The notes below the pieces were generated by a model. The model was not told the DNA's origin. It saw only the letters and a list, made by a program, of their open reading frames with translations, and did not search any database. This document shows positions 36,336-45,058 of a stretch of DNA of 56,028 nt, piece by piece. A program made the position numbers and the translations under genes. The stretch is from DATEZO01 sp035255485 (GTDB lineage: Bacteria > Pseudomonadota > Gammaproteobacteria > Burkholderiales > Burkholderiaceae_D). The stretch lies in assembly GCA_035255485.1 (NCBI GenBank), contig DATEZO010000180.1, positions 1 to 56,028 of the forward strand, written 5' to 3'. How positions within the stretch are numbered: position 1 is the stretch's first letter; each line of letters starts with the position of its first letter.

Positions 36336-36665
36336 ATGACCACGCAACATGAACTGATAGAGCAAACAAGCTACGATCCAAACCGATTACTGGACACATT
36401 ACTGGAAAAAATGAGTCTGAAAAACGATGCAGCTCTTTCCCGGGCGTTAGAGGTTGCACCTCCGGTCATTAGCAAAATCCGGCACCGTCGATTGCCGGTC
36501 GGCGCTTCCTTGCTGATCCGCATGCATGAATATACTGGCATCAGCATTCGTGAATTACGCGATTTGATGGGCGACCGGCGGACCAAATACCGGCTGAGCG
36601 ATGTTCAGGGAAAACCGAAAACGCCAGAACAGACCGCCAATGAACAAATGGGAATATTGCATTGA
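36336..36665 (+). CDS. Small Cro/C1-type HTH protein, hypothetical
   Basis: 109 aa with an excellent Shine-Dalgarno (GAGGAGGA) before the ATG at 36336. A helix-turn-helix is visible in about residues 30-65 (NDAALSRALEVAPPVISKIRHRRLPV), of the XRE type, followed by ISIRELRDLMGDRR. The tail is polar. Probably a DNA-binding regulator; target unknown. It sits at the left border of the nir island, after an AT-rich gap. Confidence 0.7.
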   Translation: MTTQHELIEQTSYDPNRLLDTLLEKMSLKNDAALSRALEVAPPVISKIRHRRLPVGASLLIRMHEYTGISIRELRDLMGDRRTKYRLSDVQGKPKTPEQTANEQMGILH

Positions 36666-36844
36666 CGAAGATCATCATGCTGTAAACCATTGCCGTATGA
36701 TGGAATAGGCGACTTCTGTTGCGCTCGAAAGAATGCCGATGCGGCGCGAGCTTTGTTGCATATTTAAAATGCGATTGAAAAGTTCGCGTCGCCATCAAAT
36801 GCATTAAATGCCATATCGTTAGCCGAGCTTTTGCCGGCGAATTG

Positions 36845-37687
36845 TCAAGCGGATGCCGCGCATTCCACGGAGCCTTTGAAGGATTCCTGAACTGATCCGG
36901 CAAACCAGCAGAGTGTTTTGTGCAATGCGACAACTTCGCCGACAATAATGAGGCAGGGCGATGTGAAATTCATTGCGCTGGCAAGATCGGCAATCGCTTC
37001 CAGCGGGGCGGTTACTACGCGCTGCCGACTGGTGGTTCCATGCTCGATGATGGCGGTTGGCATATCCGGCTTCTGTCCATGGCCGATAAGCTGGCGGCTG
37101 ATCTCCGGCAATGCGCCTAATCCCATATAAATGACCACAGTTTGTCGCGCATGTGTCAGGTTTTCCCAATCAAGATCCAGACTGCCGTCTTTTAAATGGC
37201 CGGTAGTGAAAATGCAGGATTGCGCATAATCGCGATGCGTCAACGGTATACCCGCATAGCACGATATGCCGCTTGCCGCTGTAATGCCCGGCACTACCTC
37301 AAATGGAATGCCTTCTGCCGCCAAGGCCTCAAGTTCTTCACCGCCGCGGCCAAAAATAAAAGAATCCCCCCCTTTCAGGCGAAGCACCTGTCTGCCTTCT
37401 TTCGCCAGTGTTACCAATAATGTATTGATCTCTTCTTGCGGCAAACTGTGCTGGTTGCGTTGTTTGCCAACATAAATTCTTTCGGCATCGGTATGTATCA
37501 GTTCCAGTACGCCAACACCCACCAAATGGTCATACACAACAATATCTGCCTGGCTTAACAGCCGTGCCGCGCGCAAAGTAAGCAGTTCAGGATCGCCAGG
37601 CCCTGCGCCTACCAGATATACCTTACCGTCACGCTGGCTACCATCGAGTGATTCCTCGGATTGCAGGAAAGGGGGATATTTGCTCAT
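36845..37687 (-). CDS. nirE: Uroporphyrinogen-III C-methyltransferase NirE
   Basis: 280 aa SUMT/CobA-type enzyme. VYLVGAGPGDPELLTLRA (SAM-binding) and the later GGDSFIFGRGGEE and PGITAASG motifs are intact. It makes precorrin-2, the entry to siroheme and heme d1. It is a stand-alone methyltransferase divergent from nirS with a shared FNR-like box, so assignment as nirE rather than a siroheme cobA is by context. Confidence 0.88.
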   Translation of the reverse strand: MSKYPPFLQSEESLDGSQRDGKVYLVGAGPGDPELLTLRAARLLSQADIVVYDHLVGVGVLELIHTDAERIYVGKQRNQHSLPQEEINTLLVTLAKEGRQVLRLKGGDSFIFGRGGEELEALAAEGIPFEVVPGITAASGISCYAGIPLTHRDYAQSCIFTTGHLKDGSLDLDWENLTHARQTVVIYMGLGALPEISRQLIGHGQKPDMPTAIIEHGTTSRQRVVTAPLEAIADLASAMNFTSPCLIIVGEVVALHKTLCWFAGSVQESFKGSVECAASA

Positions 37688-37772
37688 AAATTTTGCTGTT
37701 TCCAGCGATTTTGATCGAAATTGACATGTTTCAGAACAAATCCGAATCTATCTCGCGGTAGTCATACAAAGA

Positions 37773-37786
37773 TTGATCGTAGTCAA
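37773..37786. promoter_or_regulatory. FNR/DNR-like box between nirE and nirS
   Basis: TTGATCGTAGTCAA matches TTGAT-N4-ATCAA at 9 of 10 positions. For nirE a TAGATT hexamer lies at the expected -10 when the box is at -41.5, giving a leader of about 50 nt. The nirS start is 172 bp away. Either or both genes may be activated. Confidence 0.7.
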
Positions 37787-37958
37787 AGAACACAGAATTG
37801 CACTCCTGCACTCTAGTGGCATTCCAAAACGGTCATTGTTTTTTCTTTCATGACATCGGTCGCCTACATATTATCCAGTTTTTGTTATGTTTTTATTATG
37901 TTGTTCGCATTGCTAATGGTTGTAATTAATAATCGTCCTTGTTAAGAGAGGAATCAAA

Positions 37959-39683
37959 ATGATGTTAAAAAAGCTGTCCATCCGCCCCTTGGCGGTAATG
38001 CTTGCAGCATTGCCGTTGTTTATCGGGGCGGCCTATGCTGCCGATGATAAGCCGCATGAAGGTACGGAACTGAAATACCAGGCGGGCAGCTCGCCGCTGG
38101 CCAAGGAAGAAATGCATCAAAACATCAATCCCAAAGCGCCACCGATGACCAAGGCGGAATTTGAACAAGGCAAACAAATTTATTTTCAGCGTTGCGCAGG
38201 TTGTCACGGCGTCCTGCGTAAGGGCGCAACCGGCAAGCCCTTGACTCCCGATATCACGGTAGGAAAAGGTACGGACTACCTGAAGGTATTCATTGGTTAC
38301 GGTTCTCCTGCTGGCATGCCGAACTGGGGCACCTCGGGCGAATTGTCCGAGAAAGAAGTCGATCTGATGGCGCGTTATGTCCAGCAGGAGCCGCCGACTC
38401 CGCCGGAATTCAGTTTGAAGGACATGGAGGCCACCTGGAAAGAAATCATTCCAGTGGCAAAGCGCCCAACCAAGAAGATGAACAAATACAATATTGCCAA
38501 TATTTTCTCCACGACCCTGCGCGACTCGGGTGAGGTGGCATTGATCGATGGCGATACCAAGAAAATCATCAATATCGTCAAGACCGGATATGCAGTGCAT
38601 ATTTCCCGCACATCGGCATCTGGACGCTATCTGTTCGTGATCGGCCGTGATGCGCGCATCAATCTGATTGACCTCTGGATGGAAAAGCCGGATAACGTCG
38701 CCGAAATCAAGATTGGCCTGGAAGCTCGTTCGATCGAAACCTCGAAATTCAAGGGCTATGAAGACAAGATTGCCATTGCCGGCGCCTACTGGCCTCCGCA
38801 GTTCGTGATCATGGAAGGCGCTACGCTGAAACCGTTGAAGATCGTGTCCACCCGTGGCATGACGGTCGATAACGAATACCATCCGGAACCGCGCGTGGCA
38901 TCGATCGTTGCATCCCACTATCATCCGGAATTCGTGGTCAACGCCAAGGAAACCGGCAAGATCATGATTGTCAACTATCAGGATTTAAATAATCTGAAGA
39001 TGACTACACTTGACGCTGCCAAATTCCTGCATGACGGCGGTTTCGACTCGACCGGCCGTTACTTCATGGTGGCCGCCAATGCTTCCAACAAGATCGCGGT
39101 AGTCGATACCAAGGATGACAAACTGACAGCATTGATCGAAGTGGGCAAGACACCGCATCCGGGGCGCGGCGCGAATTTTGTGCATCCGAAGTTCGGCCCG
39201 GTTTGGGCGACAGGCCACCTCGGCGACGAATCGATTTCATTGATCGGCACCGATCCGGTAAAACACAAGGCTCAGGCATGGAAAGTTGTGGCAACCCTGA
39301 AGGGGCAGGGCGGCGGTTCGCTGTTCATCAAGACGCATCCGAAGTCGAAGAACCTCTGGGTCGATACACCGCTGAATCCGGATGCCAAGATCAGTCAGTC
39401 GATTGCAGTGTACGACATCAACAATCTTGACAAGGGGTTCGCAGCTTTGCCGATCGCCGAATGGGCGAATCTCGGCGAAGGCGCAAAGCGCATTGTGCAA
39501 CCTGAATACAACATGGCCGGCGATGAAGTATGGTTTTCAGTCTGGAGTGCCAAGGACAAGCAATCGGCTATCGTCGTGGTGGATGACAAGACTCGCAAGC
39601 TGAAGGCTGTCATCAAGGATCCGAGGCTGATTACGCCGACCGGCAAGTTCAACGTCAACAATACGCAGCACGATATTTACTAA
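37959..39683 (+). CDS. nirS: Cytochrome cd1 nitrite reductase NirS
   Basis: 574 aa with signal peptide (cleavage near AYA-ADD). The cytochrome c domain has CAGCH (C79, C82, H83). The C-terminal eight-bladed propeller binds heme d1; the conserved His in TGYAVHISRT and the HYHPEF region are present. It reduces nitrite to NO in the periplasm. GAGAGGAA precedes the start. It is followed by nirM and the heme d1 genes. Confidence 0.97.
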   Translation: MMLKKLSIRPLAVMLAALPLFIGAAYAADDKPHEGTELKYQAGSSPLAKEEMHQNINPKAPPMTKAEFEQGKQIYFQRCAGCHGVLRKGATGKPLTPDITVGKGTDYLKVFIGYGSPAGMPNWGTSGELSEKEVDLMARYVQQEPPTPPEFSLKDMEATWKEIIPVAKRPTKKMNKYNIANIFSTTLRDSGEVALIDGDTKKIINIVKTGYAVHISRTSASGRYLFVIGRDARINLIDLWMEKPDNVAEIKIGLEARSIETSKFKGYEDKIAIAGAYWPPQFVIMEGATLKPLKIVSTRGMTVDNEYHPEPRVASIVASHYHPEFVVNAKETGKIMIVNYQDLNNLKMTTLDAAKFLHDGGFDSTGRYFMVAANASNKIAVVDTKDDKLTALIEVGKTPHPGRGANFVHPKFGPVWATGHLGDESISLIGTDPVKHKAQAWKVVATLKGQGGGSLFIKTHPKSKNLWVDTPLNPDAKISQSIAVYDINNLDKGFAALPIAEWANLGEGAKRIVQPEYNMAGDEVWFSVWSAKDKQSAIVVVDDKTRKLKAVIKDPRLITPTGKFNVNNTQHDIY

Positions 39684-39695
39684 CAGGAGAACTTA

Positions 39696-40043
39696 ATGAA
39701 AAAGCGTTTCATTCCTTTCATTGGCGCATCAGTCAGTGTGTTTGCCTGCCTGTTTGCCAGTAACGTTGCGCATGCTGCCGTCGATGCAGCCAAGGCAGCC
39801 GATCTGGCGCAAAAAAGTGGTTGCATGGCTTGCCATGGCATTGACAAGAAAATTGTCGGCCCGGCATACAAGGATGTGGCCAAGAAATACAAGGGCAACA
39901 AGGATGCGGAAGCCATGCTGGTAAAGAAAATCAAGGAGGGTGGTGCCGGTGTATGGGGGCCGATCCCGATGCCAGCCAACAGTCCGCAGGTGAGCGATAC
40001 CAATATCAAGACGCTTACTGCATGGATCTTGTCGCTTAACTAA
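39696..40043 (+). CDS. nirM: Cytochrome c551-type electron donor NirM
   Basis: 115 aa with signal peptide (ending near AHA). One heme c site CMACH (C43, C46, H47). The axial Met is in GPIPMPANSP, and VGPAYKDVAKKY is as in c551/c8 cytochromes. It donates electrons to NirS and might also feed the CuA subunit of the downstream enzyme (inference). It starts 12 bp after nirS. Confidence 0.9.
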   Translation: MKKRFIPFIGASVSVFACLFASNVAHAAVDAAKAADLAQKSGCMACHGIDKKIVGPAYKDVAKKYKGNKDAEAMLVKKIKEGGAGVWGPIPMPANSPQVSDTNIKTLTAWILSLN

Positions 40044-40060
40044 AAATTGTATCAAGAGTA

Positions 40061-40120
40061 TTTCCGGCCGCTCTGGCCGGAAACTGCCACCCTGCGTTTT
40101 CTTGAAGCGCAGGATGGCAG
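40061..40120 (+). other. Two consecutive hairpins after nirSM
   Basis: TTTCCGGCC-GCTCT-GGCCGGAAA (40061-40083) is a perfect 9-bp hairpin. It is followed by CTGCCA-C-CCTGCG pairing with CGCAGG-A-TGGCAG (40084-40120). There is no T run, so they are better seen as 3' stabilisers or attenuators than full terminators. They would raise nirSM mRNA over the heme d1 genes. Confidence 0.6.
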
Positions 40121-40214
40121 AAAAGTCTCGGCTAAACCTATTTCGCTTCATCCGATATGGCAATAATGGCAATATGAATATACGGTTTGTAGTGCTCTGT
40201 GAGGAAATGTCGAA

Positions 40215-40655
40215 GTGAACCGTATTTTAATCAAGCAACTAATGACGAGACAGGCCCGACATGCCCGGTGTGGGTGGAAAAATGCACTCCATATCCGTCA
40301 AATTCACACACGCCTTGCCGCCGGAATGCTCATTCTGGCATCTGCATGGGCTCTTTCACACACATCGCAGGCGGCAGAATCTGTCGGCCAAATACTCGAT
40401 GTTTCGCGTCGTAGCGAATTGATCAATCTTGTTCGGCAGGACTGCGGGTCTTGCCATGGGCTTACCCTGAAGGGTGGGCTTGGCCCGGCGCTGCTGCCGG
40501 AGACACTTGCCGGGAAACCCGCGAACAGTCTTGTTGCAACTATCTTGCAGGGACGGCCAGGCACTGCGATGCCGCCGTGGCAACGTTTCATTACCGAAGC
40601 GGAAGCTGAGTGGATCGTTGTTAATTTGCAGAAAGGATTCCCGAGTGAGCATTAA
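40215..40655 (+). CDS. nirC: Cytochrome c55X NirC
   Basis: 146 aa from a GTG with AGGA nine bases upstream; the N-terminus is long and basic before the signal helix (MLILASAWALSHTSQAAE), so an internal start is possible. One CGSCH heme site and a GTAMPPW Met-ligand motif. NirC passes electrons to immature NirS or NirN/NirF steps in heme d1 maturation. It overlaps nirF by 11 nt. Confidence 0.85.
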   Translation: MNRILIKQLMTRQARHARCGWKNALHIRQIHTRLAAGMLILASAWALSHTSQAAESVGQILDVSRRSELINLVRQDCGSCHGLTLKGGLGPALLPETLAGKPANSLVATILQGRPGTAMPPWQRFITEAEAEWIVVNLQKGFPSEH

Positions 40656-41829
40656 ATTACTGCAAGCAGCGCTGGCACTCTTGATTTCGGCGATATTGAG
40701 CGGATGCGCAACCCCTTCCTTACGCGGCACGGGAGATTTGGGTGTCATGATCGAGCGCGCAACCGGTAGCGTCCAGGTTGTCGATACAACGCATTTTGCC
40801 GCCATTGCTTCCGTGTCCGGGCTAGGGGATTTGTCACATGCTTCGGTGGTGTATTCACGTGATGGTCGTTTCGCCTACGTATTCGGGCGCGATGGCGGTT
40901 TATCGAAAGTCGATTTGCTGAAAGGCGTCATCGAGCACCGCATCGTGCAGGCTGGCAATAGCATTGGCGGTTCGATTTCACAGGATGGGAAACTGATTGC
41001 GGTGCAAAATTATGTGCCGGGTGGCGTCAAGATATTCAAAGCCGATACATTGGAATTGTTGGCTGATATTCCTTCTGTATATGGCACACAAGGCTTGCGT
41101 TCCAAAGTGGTTGGTTTGGCTGATGCGCCGGGCAACCGTTTTGTCTGGAGCCTGTTCGATGCCGGAGAAATCTGGCTTGGCGATTTCAGTAATCCACAAG
41201 CGCCACGTATCGAGAAGTTCAAGAATGCCGGCCTCGAACCTTATGATGGAATGATAACGCCGGATGGACGATTCTATCTGGTCGGATTATTCGGTGAAGA
41301 TGGCATGGCGATGCTCGATCTGTGGCATACGGAGCGGGGGTTGCGCCGTATTCTCAATGGTTATGGAAAAGGGCAAGAGAAGCTGCCGGTATATAAAATG
41401 CCGCATTTGCGCGGTTGGGCTGTTGCTGGAAAATATGCCTATGTGCCCGCAGTGGGACGTCATGAAGTGCTGGTAGTGGATACCGAAACCTGGCGCGAGG
41501 CGGGGCGGATTGCGGTAGCAGGGCAGCCGGTATTCGTGATTGCAAGACCGGATGGCCGCCAGGTATGGGTCAATTTTGCATTTCCTGACAATGGCAGTGT
41601 TGAAGTCATTGATGTGGAGTCCCGCAGCATTATCAAACGGCTGAAACCCGGTAAGGCTGTACTGCATATGGAATTTTCTCCGCGCGGAGAGTCTGTGTGG
41701 ATTTCGTCGCGCGATGACAACCGTGTCGTGATCTACGATACGGCAACTTTCGCACAACGCGCCGTGCTGCCTGCAGTATCGCCAAGCGGTATTTTCTTTA
41801 CTTCTCGTGCTGCTCGCATTGGCTTCTGA
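40645..41829 (+). CDS. nirF: Heme d1 biosynthesis protein NirF
   Basis: The GTG at 40645 (AAGGA upstream) gives a lipoprotein signal with LSGC (C21); 394 aa. A beta-propeller related to the d1 domain of NirS (repeated YSRDGRFAYVFGRDGG-like blades). It binds late d1 intermediates at the periplasmic membrane face. The start lies within the end of nirC, implying coupled translation. Confidence 0.9.
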   Translation: MSIKLLQAALALLISAILSGCATPSLRGTGDLGVMIERATGSVQVVDTTHFAAIASVSGLGDLSHASVVYSRDGRFAYVFGRDGGLSKVDLLKGVIEHRIVQAGNSIGGSISQDGKLIAVQNYVPGGVKIFKADTLELLADIPSVYGTQGLRSKVVGLADAPGNRFVWSLFDAGEIWLGDFSNPQAPRIEKFKNAGLEPYDGMITPDGRFYLVGLFGEDGMAMLDLWHTERGLRRILNGYGKGQEKLPVYKMPHLRGWAVAGKYAYVPAVGRHEVLVVDTETWREAGRIAVAGQPVFVIARPDGRQVWVNFAFPDNGSVEVIDVESRSIIKRLKPGKAVLHMEFSPRGESVWISSRDDNRVVIYDTATFAQRAVLPAVSPSGIFFTSRAARIGF

Positions 41830-41849
41830 TCGCCGGAAATGATGACGTC

Positions 41850-42875
41850 ATGAGCCTTGATCTGCCTGTTGCGCTGACCGGCCTTGAATTTCAACTGGTA
41901 AATTCATTTCAGCGGGATTTTCCGCTGCTTCCGAATCCATTTGCAGTATTGGCGCAACGGCTGGAAACGGATGAATCAACCATCATCAACTACCTGCAGA
42001 AACTGCAGGATGCGGGTGTAGTCAGCCGGGTCGGTGCAGTATTTCGGCCTAATGTAATCGGCGCCAGCGCGCTGGCTGCAATCGCGGTACCGACCTCGCA
42101 GTTTGGAAGCGTCGCGGACTATATTAGTGCACTGCCGGAAATCAATCACAATTACGAGCGTGAGCATCATTTCAATTTATGGTTTGTTGCAACAGCCCCA
42201 TCAGCGGATCGATTGCAGCAGGTGTTTCAGGAAATAGAGCAGGCATGCGCATGCGGGCCGGTATTGGTGCTGCCATTGCGCGACGATTATCATATTGACC
42301 TTGGGTTCGATTTGTCCGATGGTGCTTCCCGCAAATTTACACGCACGCCGGCGAAAAACGTTGCAGCGTCATCCCTGTCTTTGCAAACCCTGGCGCCGTC
42401 GACTCAGGTATTAATTGCCGCACTGCAGAAAGGCTTGCCTCTGGTGACGCGGCCATTTGCACAGTTGGGGCTGCCGGAACCAGAGGCGATTGCCATGATC
42501 GCCGGTTGGCTGGAGCAGCAGGTGATCAGGCGTTTCGGGATTATCGTGCGCCATCATGAATTCGGATATACGGCAAATGCGATGGCAGTCTGGGATGTCC
42601 CGGACCAGGTTGTGACCGAAATAGGCAGGCGCATTGCCGCTAGCGGCAACGTTACACTATGTTATCGGCGTGCAAGGCAGCTTCCAGACTGGTCGTATAA
42701 TTTTTTCTGCATGATCCATGGCAAGGACCGCGACGATGTCAAGGCGCGGCTCGATGCATTGGCTGTGGAATATTCGTTGTCGGCATATCCTCACGATGTG
42801 CTTTTCAGCCTTCGCCGCTTCAAGCAACGCGGCGCTTATTATTGCAGGACAATGCCTGAAATCGCACATGGATGA
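41850..42875 (+). CDS. nirD: Siroheme decarboxylase NirDL fusion
   Basis: 341 aa made of two AsnC/Lrp-like halves: a NirD-like one (about 1-150) and a NirL-like one (about 170-335). Each half has an HTH-like segment and a ligand-binding fold; NHNYEREHHFNLWF carries catalytic His residues. With NirG and NirH it decarboxylates siroheme to didecarboxysiroheme. The fused NirD-NirL form occurs in some denitrifiers, while others have separate genes. Confidence 0.88.
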   Translation: MSLDLPVALTGLEFQLVNSFQRDFPLLPNPFAVLAQRLETDESTIINYLQKLQDAGVVSRVGAVFRPNVIGASALAAIAVPTSQFGSVADYISALPEINHNYEREHHFNLWFVATAPSADRLQQVFQEIEQACACGPVLVLPLRDDYHIDLGFDLSDGASRKFTRTPAKNVAASSLSLQTLAPSTQVLIAALQKGLPLVTRPFAQLGLPEPEAIAMIAGWLEQQVIRRFGIIVRHHEFGYTANAMAVWDVPDQVVTEIGRRIAASGNVTLCYRRARQLPDWSYNFFCMIHGKDRDDVKARLDALAVEYSLSAYPHDVLFSLRRFKQRGAYYCRTMPEIAHG

Positions 42876-43311
42876 ACTTGATCGCACCATCATCAACCAC
42901 CTGCAAGGTGACTTGCCCGTATGCGAAAGGCCGTATCTTGAAGCGGCGCAGCGGATTGGCATTACCGAAGATGCACTGTTGGCGCGTCTTTCTCGCTTGC
43001 TGGAAAACGGCATCCTGACTCGTATCGGGCCGATGTTCCAGATTGAACGCATGGGGGGGGCATTCACGCTGGCGGCATTGCACGCGCCTGACAGCAAATT
43101 CGATGTAGTGGCAGCCAAGGTGAATGCATTGCCAGAGGTCGCTCACAACTATGCACGCACTCATGACCTGAACATGTGGTTCGTGGTAGCAACCGAGACT
43201 CCTGCTGAAATTGATTGCGTAATATCCAGCATAGAAAATGACACGGGGTGCGATGTGTTCAATTTTCCGAAATCGCGGGAATACTTTGTTGGACTGAAAT
43301 TGAAAATTTAG
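42868..43311 (+). CDS. nirG: Siroheme decarboxylase subunit NirG
   Basis: 147 aa from an ATG that overlaps the nirDL stop by 8 nt. AsnC-like; HNYARTHDLNMWFVVATE parallels the NirD motif. A G7 run in the gene leaves the frame intact. It forms the decarboxylase complex with NirDL and NirH. Confidence 0.87.
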   Translation: MDELDRTIINHLQGDLPVCERPYLEAAQRIGITEDALLARLSRLLENGILTRIGPMFQIERMGGAFTLAALHAPDSKFDVVAAKVNALPEVAHNYARTHDLNMWFVVATETPAEIDCVISSIENDTGCDVFNFPKSREYFVGLKLKI

Positions 43312-43331
43312 TTTTTCCTGATCGATATATC

Positions 43332-43847
43332 ATGAACAGTACTCCCGTTTTACCCACCATGGATGCAGTTGACCGAGCGATTATCGTCGCTACACAACAA
43401 GGCTTGCCGCTGACTGTACGTCCTTATCATGCGATTGCGGACCAAGTGGGACTCGCTGCCGAGGAAGTAATGCAGCGAATTCGCCGTATGCAGGATCGTG
43501 GGGTGATACGCCGGATCGGCGTGGTGCCCAATCATTATGCAATCGGCTACCGCGCCAACGGCATGTCGGTCTGGGATGTTCCGGATGACGTGGTCGATGC
43601 GCTTGGCGAACGGATCGGTCAGCTTGAATTTGTCAGTCATTGCTATTGCCGCCCGCGCCATCCGCCGCAATGGCAGTACAACCTTTTTGCAATGGTGCAT
43701 GGTAAAACGCGCGATGAAGTCCAAGGAAAAGTGGCGGAAATTGCCGAGCTACTAGGCGGTCATGCACGCAGCCATGACGTGTTGTACAGCACCCGTATTT
43801 TGAAAAAAACCGGCCTTCGGCTAGCTTCTGTTAATCAGGCAGGATAG
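43332..43847 (+). CDS. nirH: Siroheme decarboxylase subunit NirH
   Basis: 171 aa, AsnC-like and most similar to the NirL half of NirDL (VIRRIGVVPNHYAIGYRANGM; SHCYCRPRHPPQWQYNLF). The start at 43332 gives MNSTPVLPTMDAVDRAII. It lies 20 bp after nirG and 8 bp before nirJ in the same operon. Confidence 0.87.
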   Translation: MNSTPVLPTMDAVDRAIIVATQQGLPLTVRPYHAIADQVGLAAEEVMQRIRRMQDRGVIRRIGVVPNHYAIGYRANGMSVWDVPDDVVDALGERIGQLEFVSHCYCRPRHPPQWQYNLFAMVHGKTRDEVQGKVAEIAELLGGHARSHDVLYSTRILKKTGLRLASVNQAG

Positions 43848-43855
43848 GGGAAAAC

Positions 43856-45058
43856 ATGTTTCGTATCAGCCAATACATGCGAGAAATCGCCCATCCGACC
43901 CCAATTGGACCGAAACGCAATCCACCCGGTCCGGTGGTGATCTGGAATCTGATCAGGCGGTGCAATCTGACCTGCAAGCACTGCTACTCAATTTCTGCAG
44001 ATAAAGACTTTGCCGGCGAGCTCGCTACCGATGAAGTATTTACCGTGATGGAGGATTTGCGTTCCTTCGGTGTGCCAGTGCTGATCCTTTCGGGTGGTGA
44101 GCCATTGTTGCGCCCGGATATATATGAGCTTGCCCGACGCGCCAAGGACATGGGGTTTTATGTCGGCTTGTCCACCAATGGCACCCTGATTGATGAAACC
44201 AATATCGCCAAAATTGCAGCTATTGCTTTCGATTATGTCGGGATTAGCCTGGATGGCATGCGGGAAACCCACGACATGTTCCGTCGTAAGAAAGGCGCAT
44301 TCGATGCTTCCTTGCATGGTGTACGGTTGTGCCATGATGCAGGCATCAAGATCGGTGTGAGATTTACGCTAACACAAGATAATGCCCACGATCTACCTAT
44401 GCTGCTAAATCTGGTGGAACAAGAAGGGATTAACAAATTTTATCTGTCACATCTGAATTATGCAGGAAGAGGCAACAAGAATCGGGAGCGTGACGCTTTT
44501 CTTGAAACAACTCGCAACGCAATGGATTTGTTGTTCGACACCTGCTGGAAATATCTGGAACGCGGTGTGGAGAAAGAGTTCGTAACCGGCAATAACGATG
44601 CCGATGGGGTATATCTGTTGCATTGGCTACGGCGGCATATGCCGGAACGTGAGTCCCACCTGCGCGAAAAACTGGCGCAGTGGGGGGGAAATTCCTCGGG
44701 TGTTAACGTCGCTAACATTGATAACCTTGGGAATGTGCATCCGGATACATTCTGGTGGCACCATAATCTTGGAAATGTACGCGATCGCAGATTCTCCGAT
44801 ATTTGGCGTGATACCTCGGATCCATTAATGGCTGGATTGAAATCCAGTCCGCGGCTGATCAAGGGCCGTTGCAGTGAGTGTGGATATTTTGATGTCTGTG
44901 GCGGCAATACGAGGGTACGTGCGCTGCAATTGACTGGAGACCCATGGCAAGAAGATCCTGCATGCTACTTGTCTGACGAAGAAATCGGTTTGTCGGGGGA
45001 GCGGGAACGCGTGCAGTTAACGCCGTATGTACAGATGCGCCCGGTGAGGCTGGCATGA
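43856..45058 (+). CDS. nirJ: Heme d1 biosynthesis radical SAM protein NirJ
   Basis: 400 aa. The radical SAM cluster motif is CNLTCKHC, followed by LSGGEPLLRPD. A second Cys-rich C-terminal region (CSECGYFDVCGG) binds another Fe-S cluster. It removes propionates to introduce the d1 keto groups. Its stop overlaps the nirN start (ATGA). Confidence 0.93.
   Translation: MFRISQYMREIAHPTPIGPKRNPPGPVVIWNLIRRCNLTCKHCYSISADKDFAGELATDEVFTVMEDLRSFGVPVLILSGGEPLLRPDIYELARRAKDMGFYVGLSTNGTLIDETNIAKIAAIAFDYVGISLDGMRETHDMFRRKKGAFDASLHGVRLCHDAGIKIGVRFTLTQDNAHDLPMLLNLVEQEGINKFYLSHLNYAGRGNKNRERDAFLETTRNAMDLLFDTCWKYLERGVEKEFVTGNNDADGVYLLHWLRRHMPERESHLREKLAQWGGNSSGVNVANIDNLGNVHPDTFWWHHNLGNVRDRRFSDIWRDTSDPLMAGLKSSPRLIKGRCSECGYFDVCGGNTRVRALQLTGDPWQEDPACYLSDEEIGLSGERERVQLTPYVQMRPVRLA

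Noticed and set aside
43051..43062. Possible frameshift at a G7 homopolymer in nirG (and another G run in nirJ near 44684)
   Set aside because: Both reading frames continue with full-length, motif-consistent proteins, so there is no disruption.
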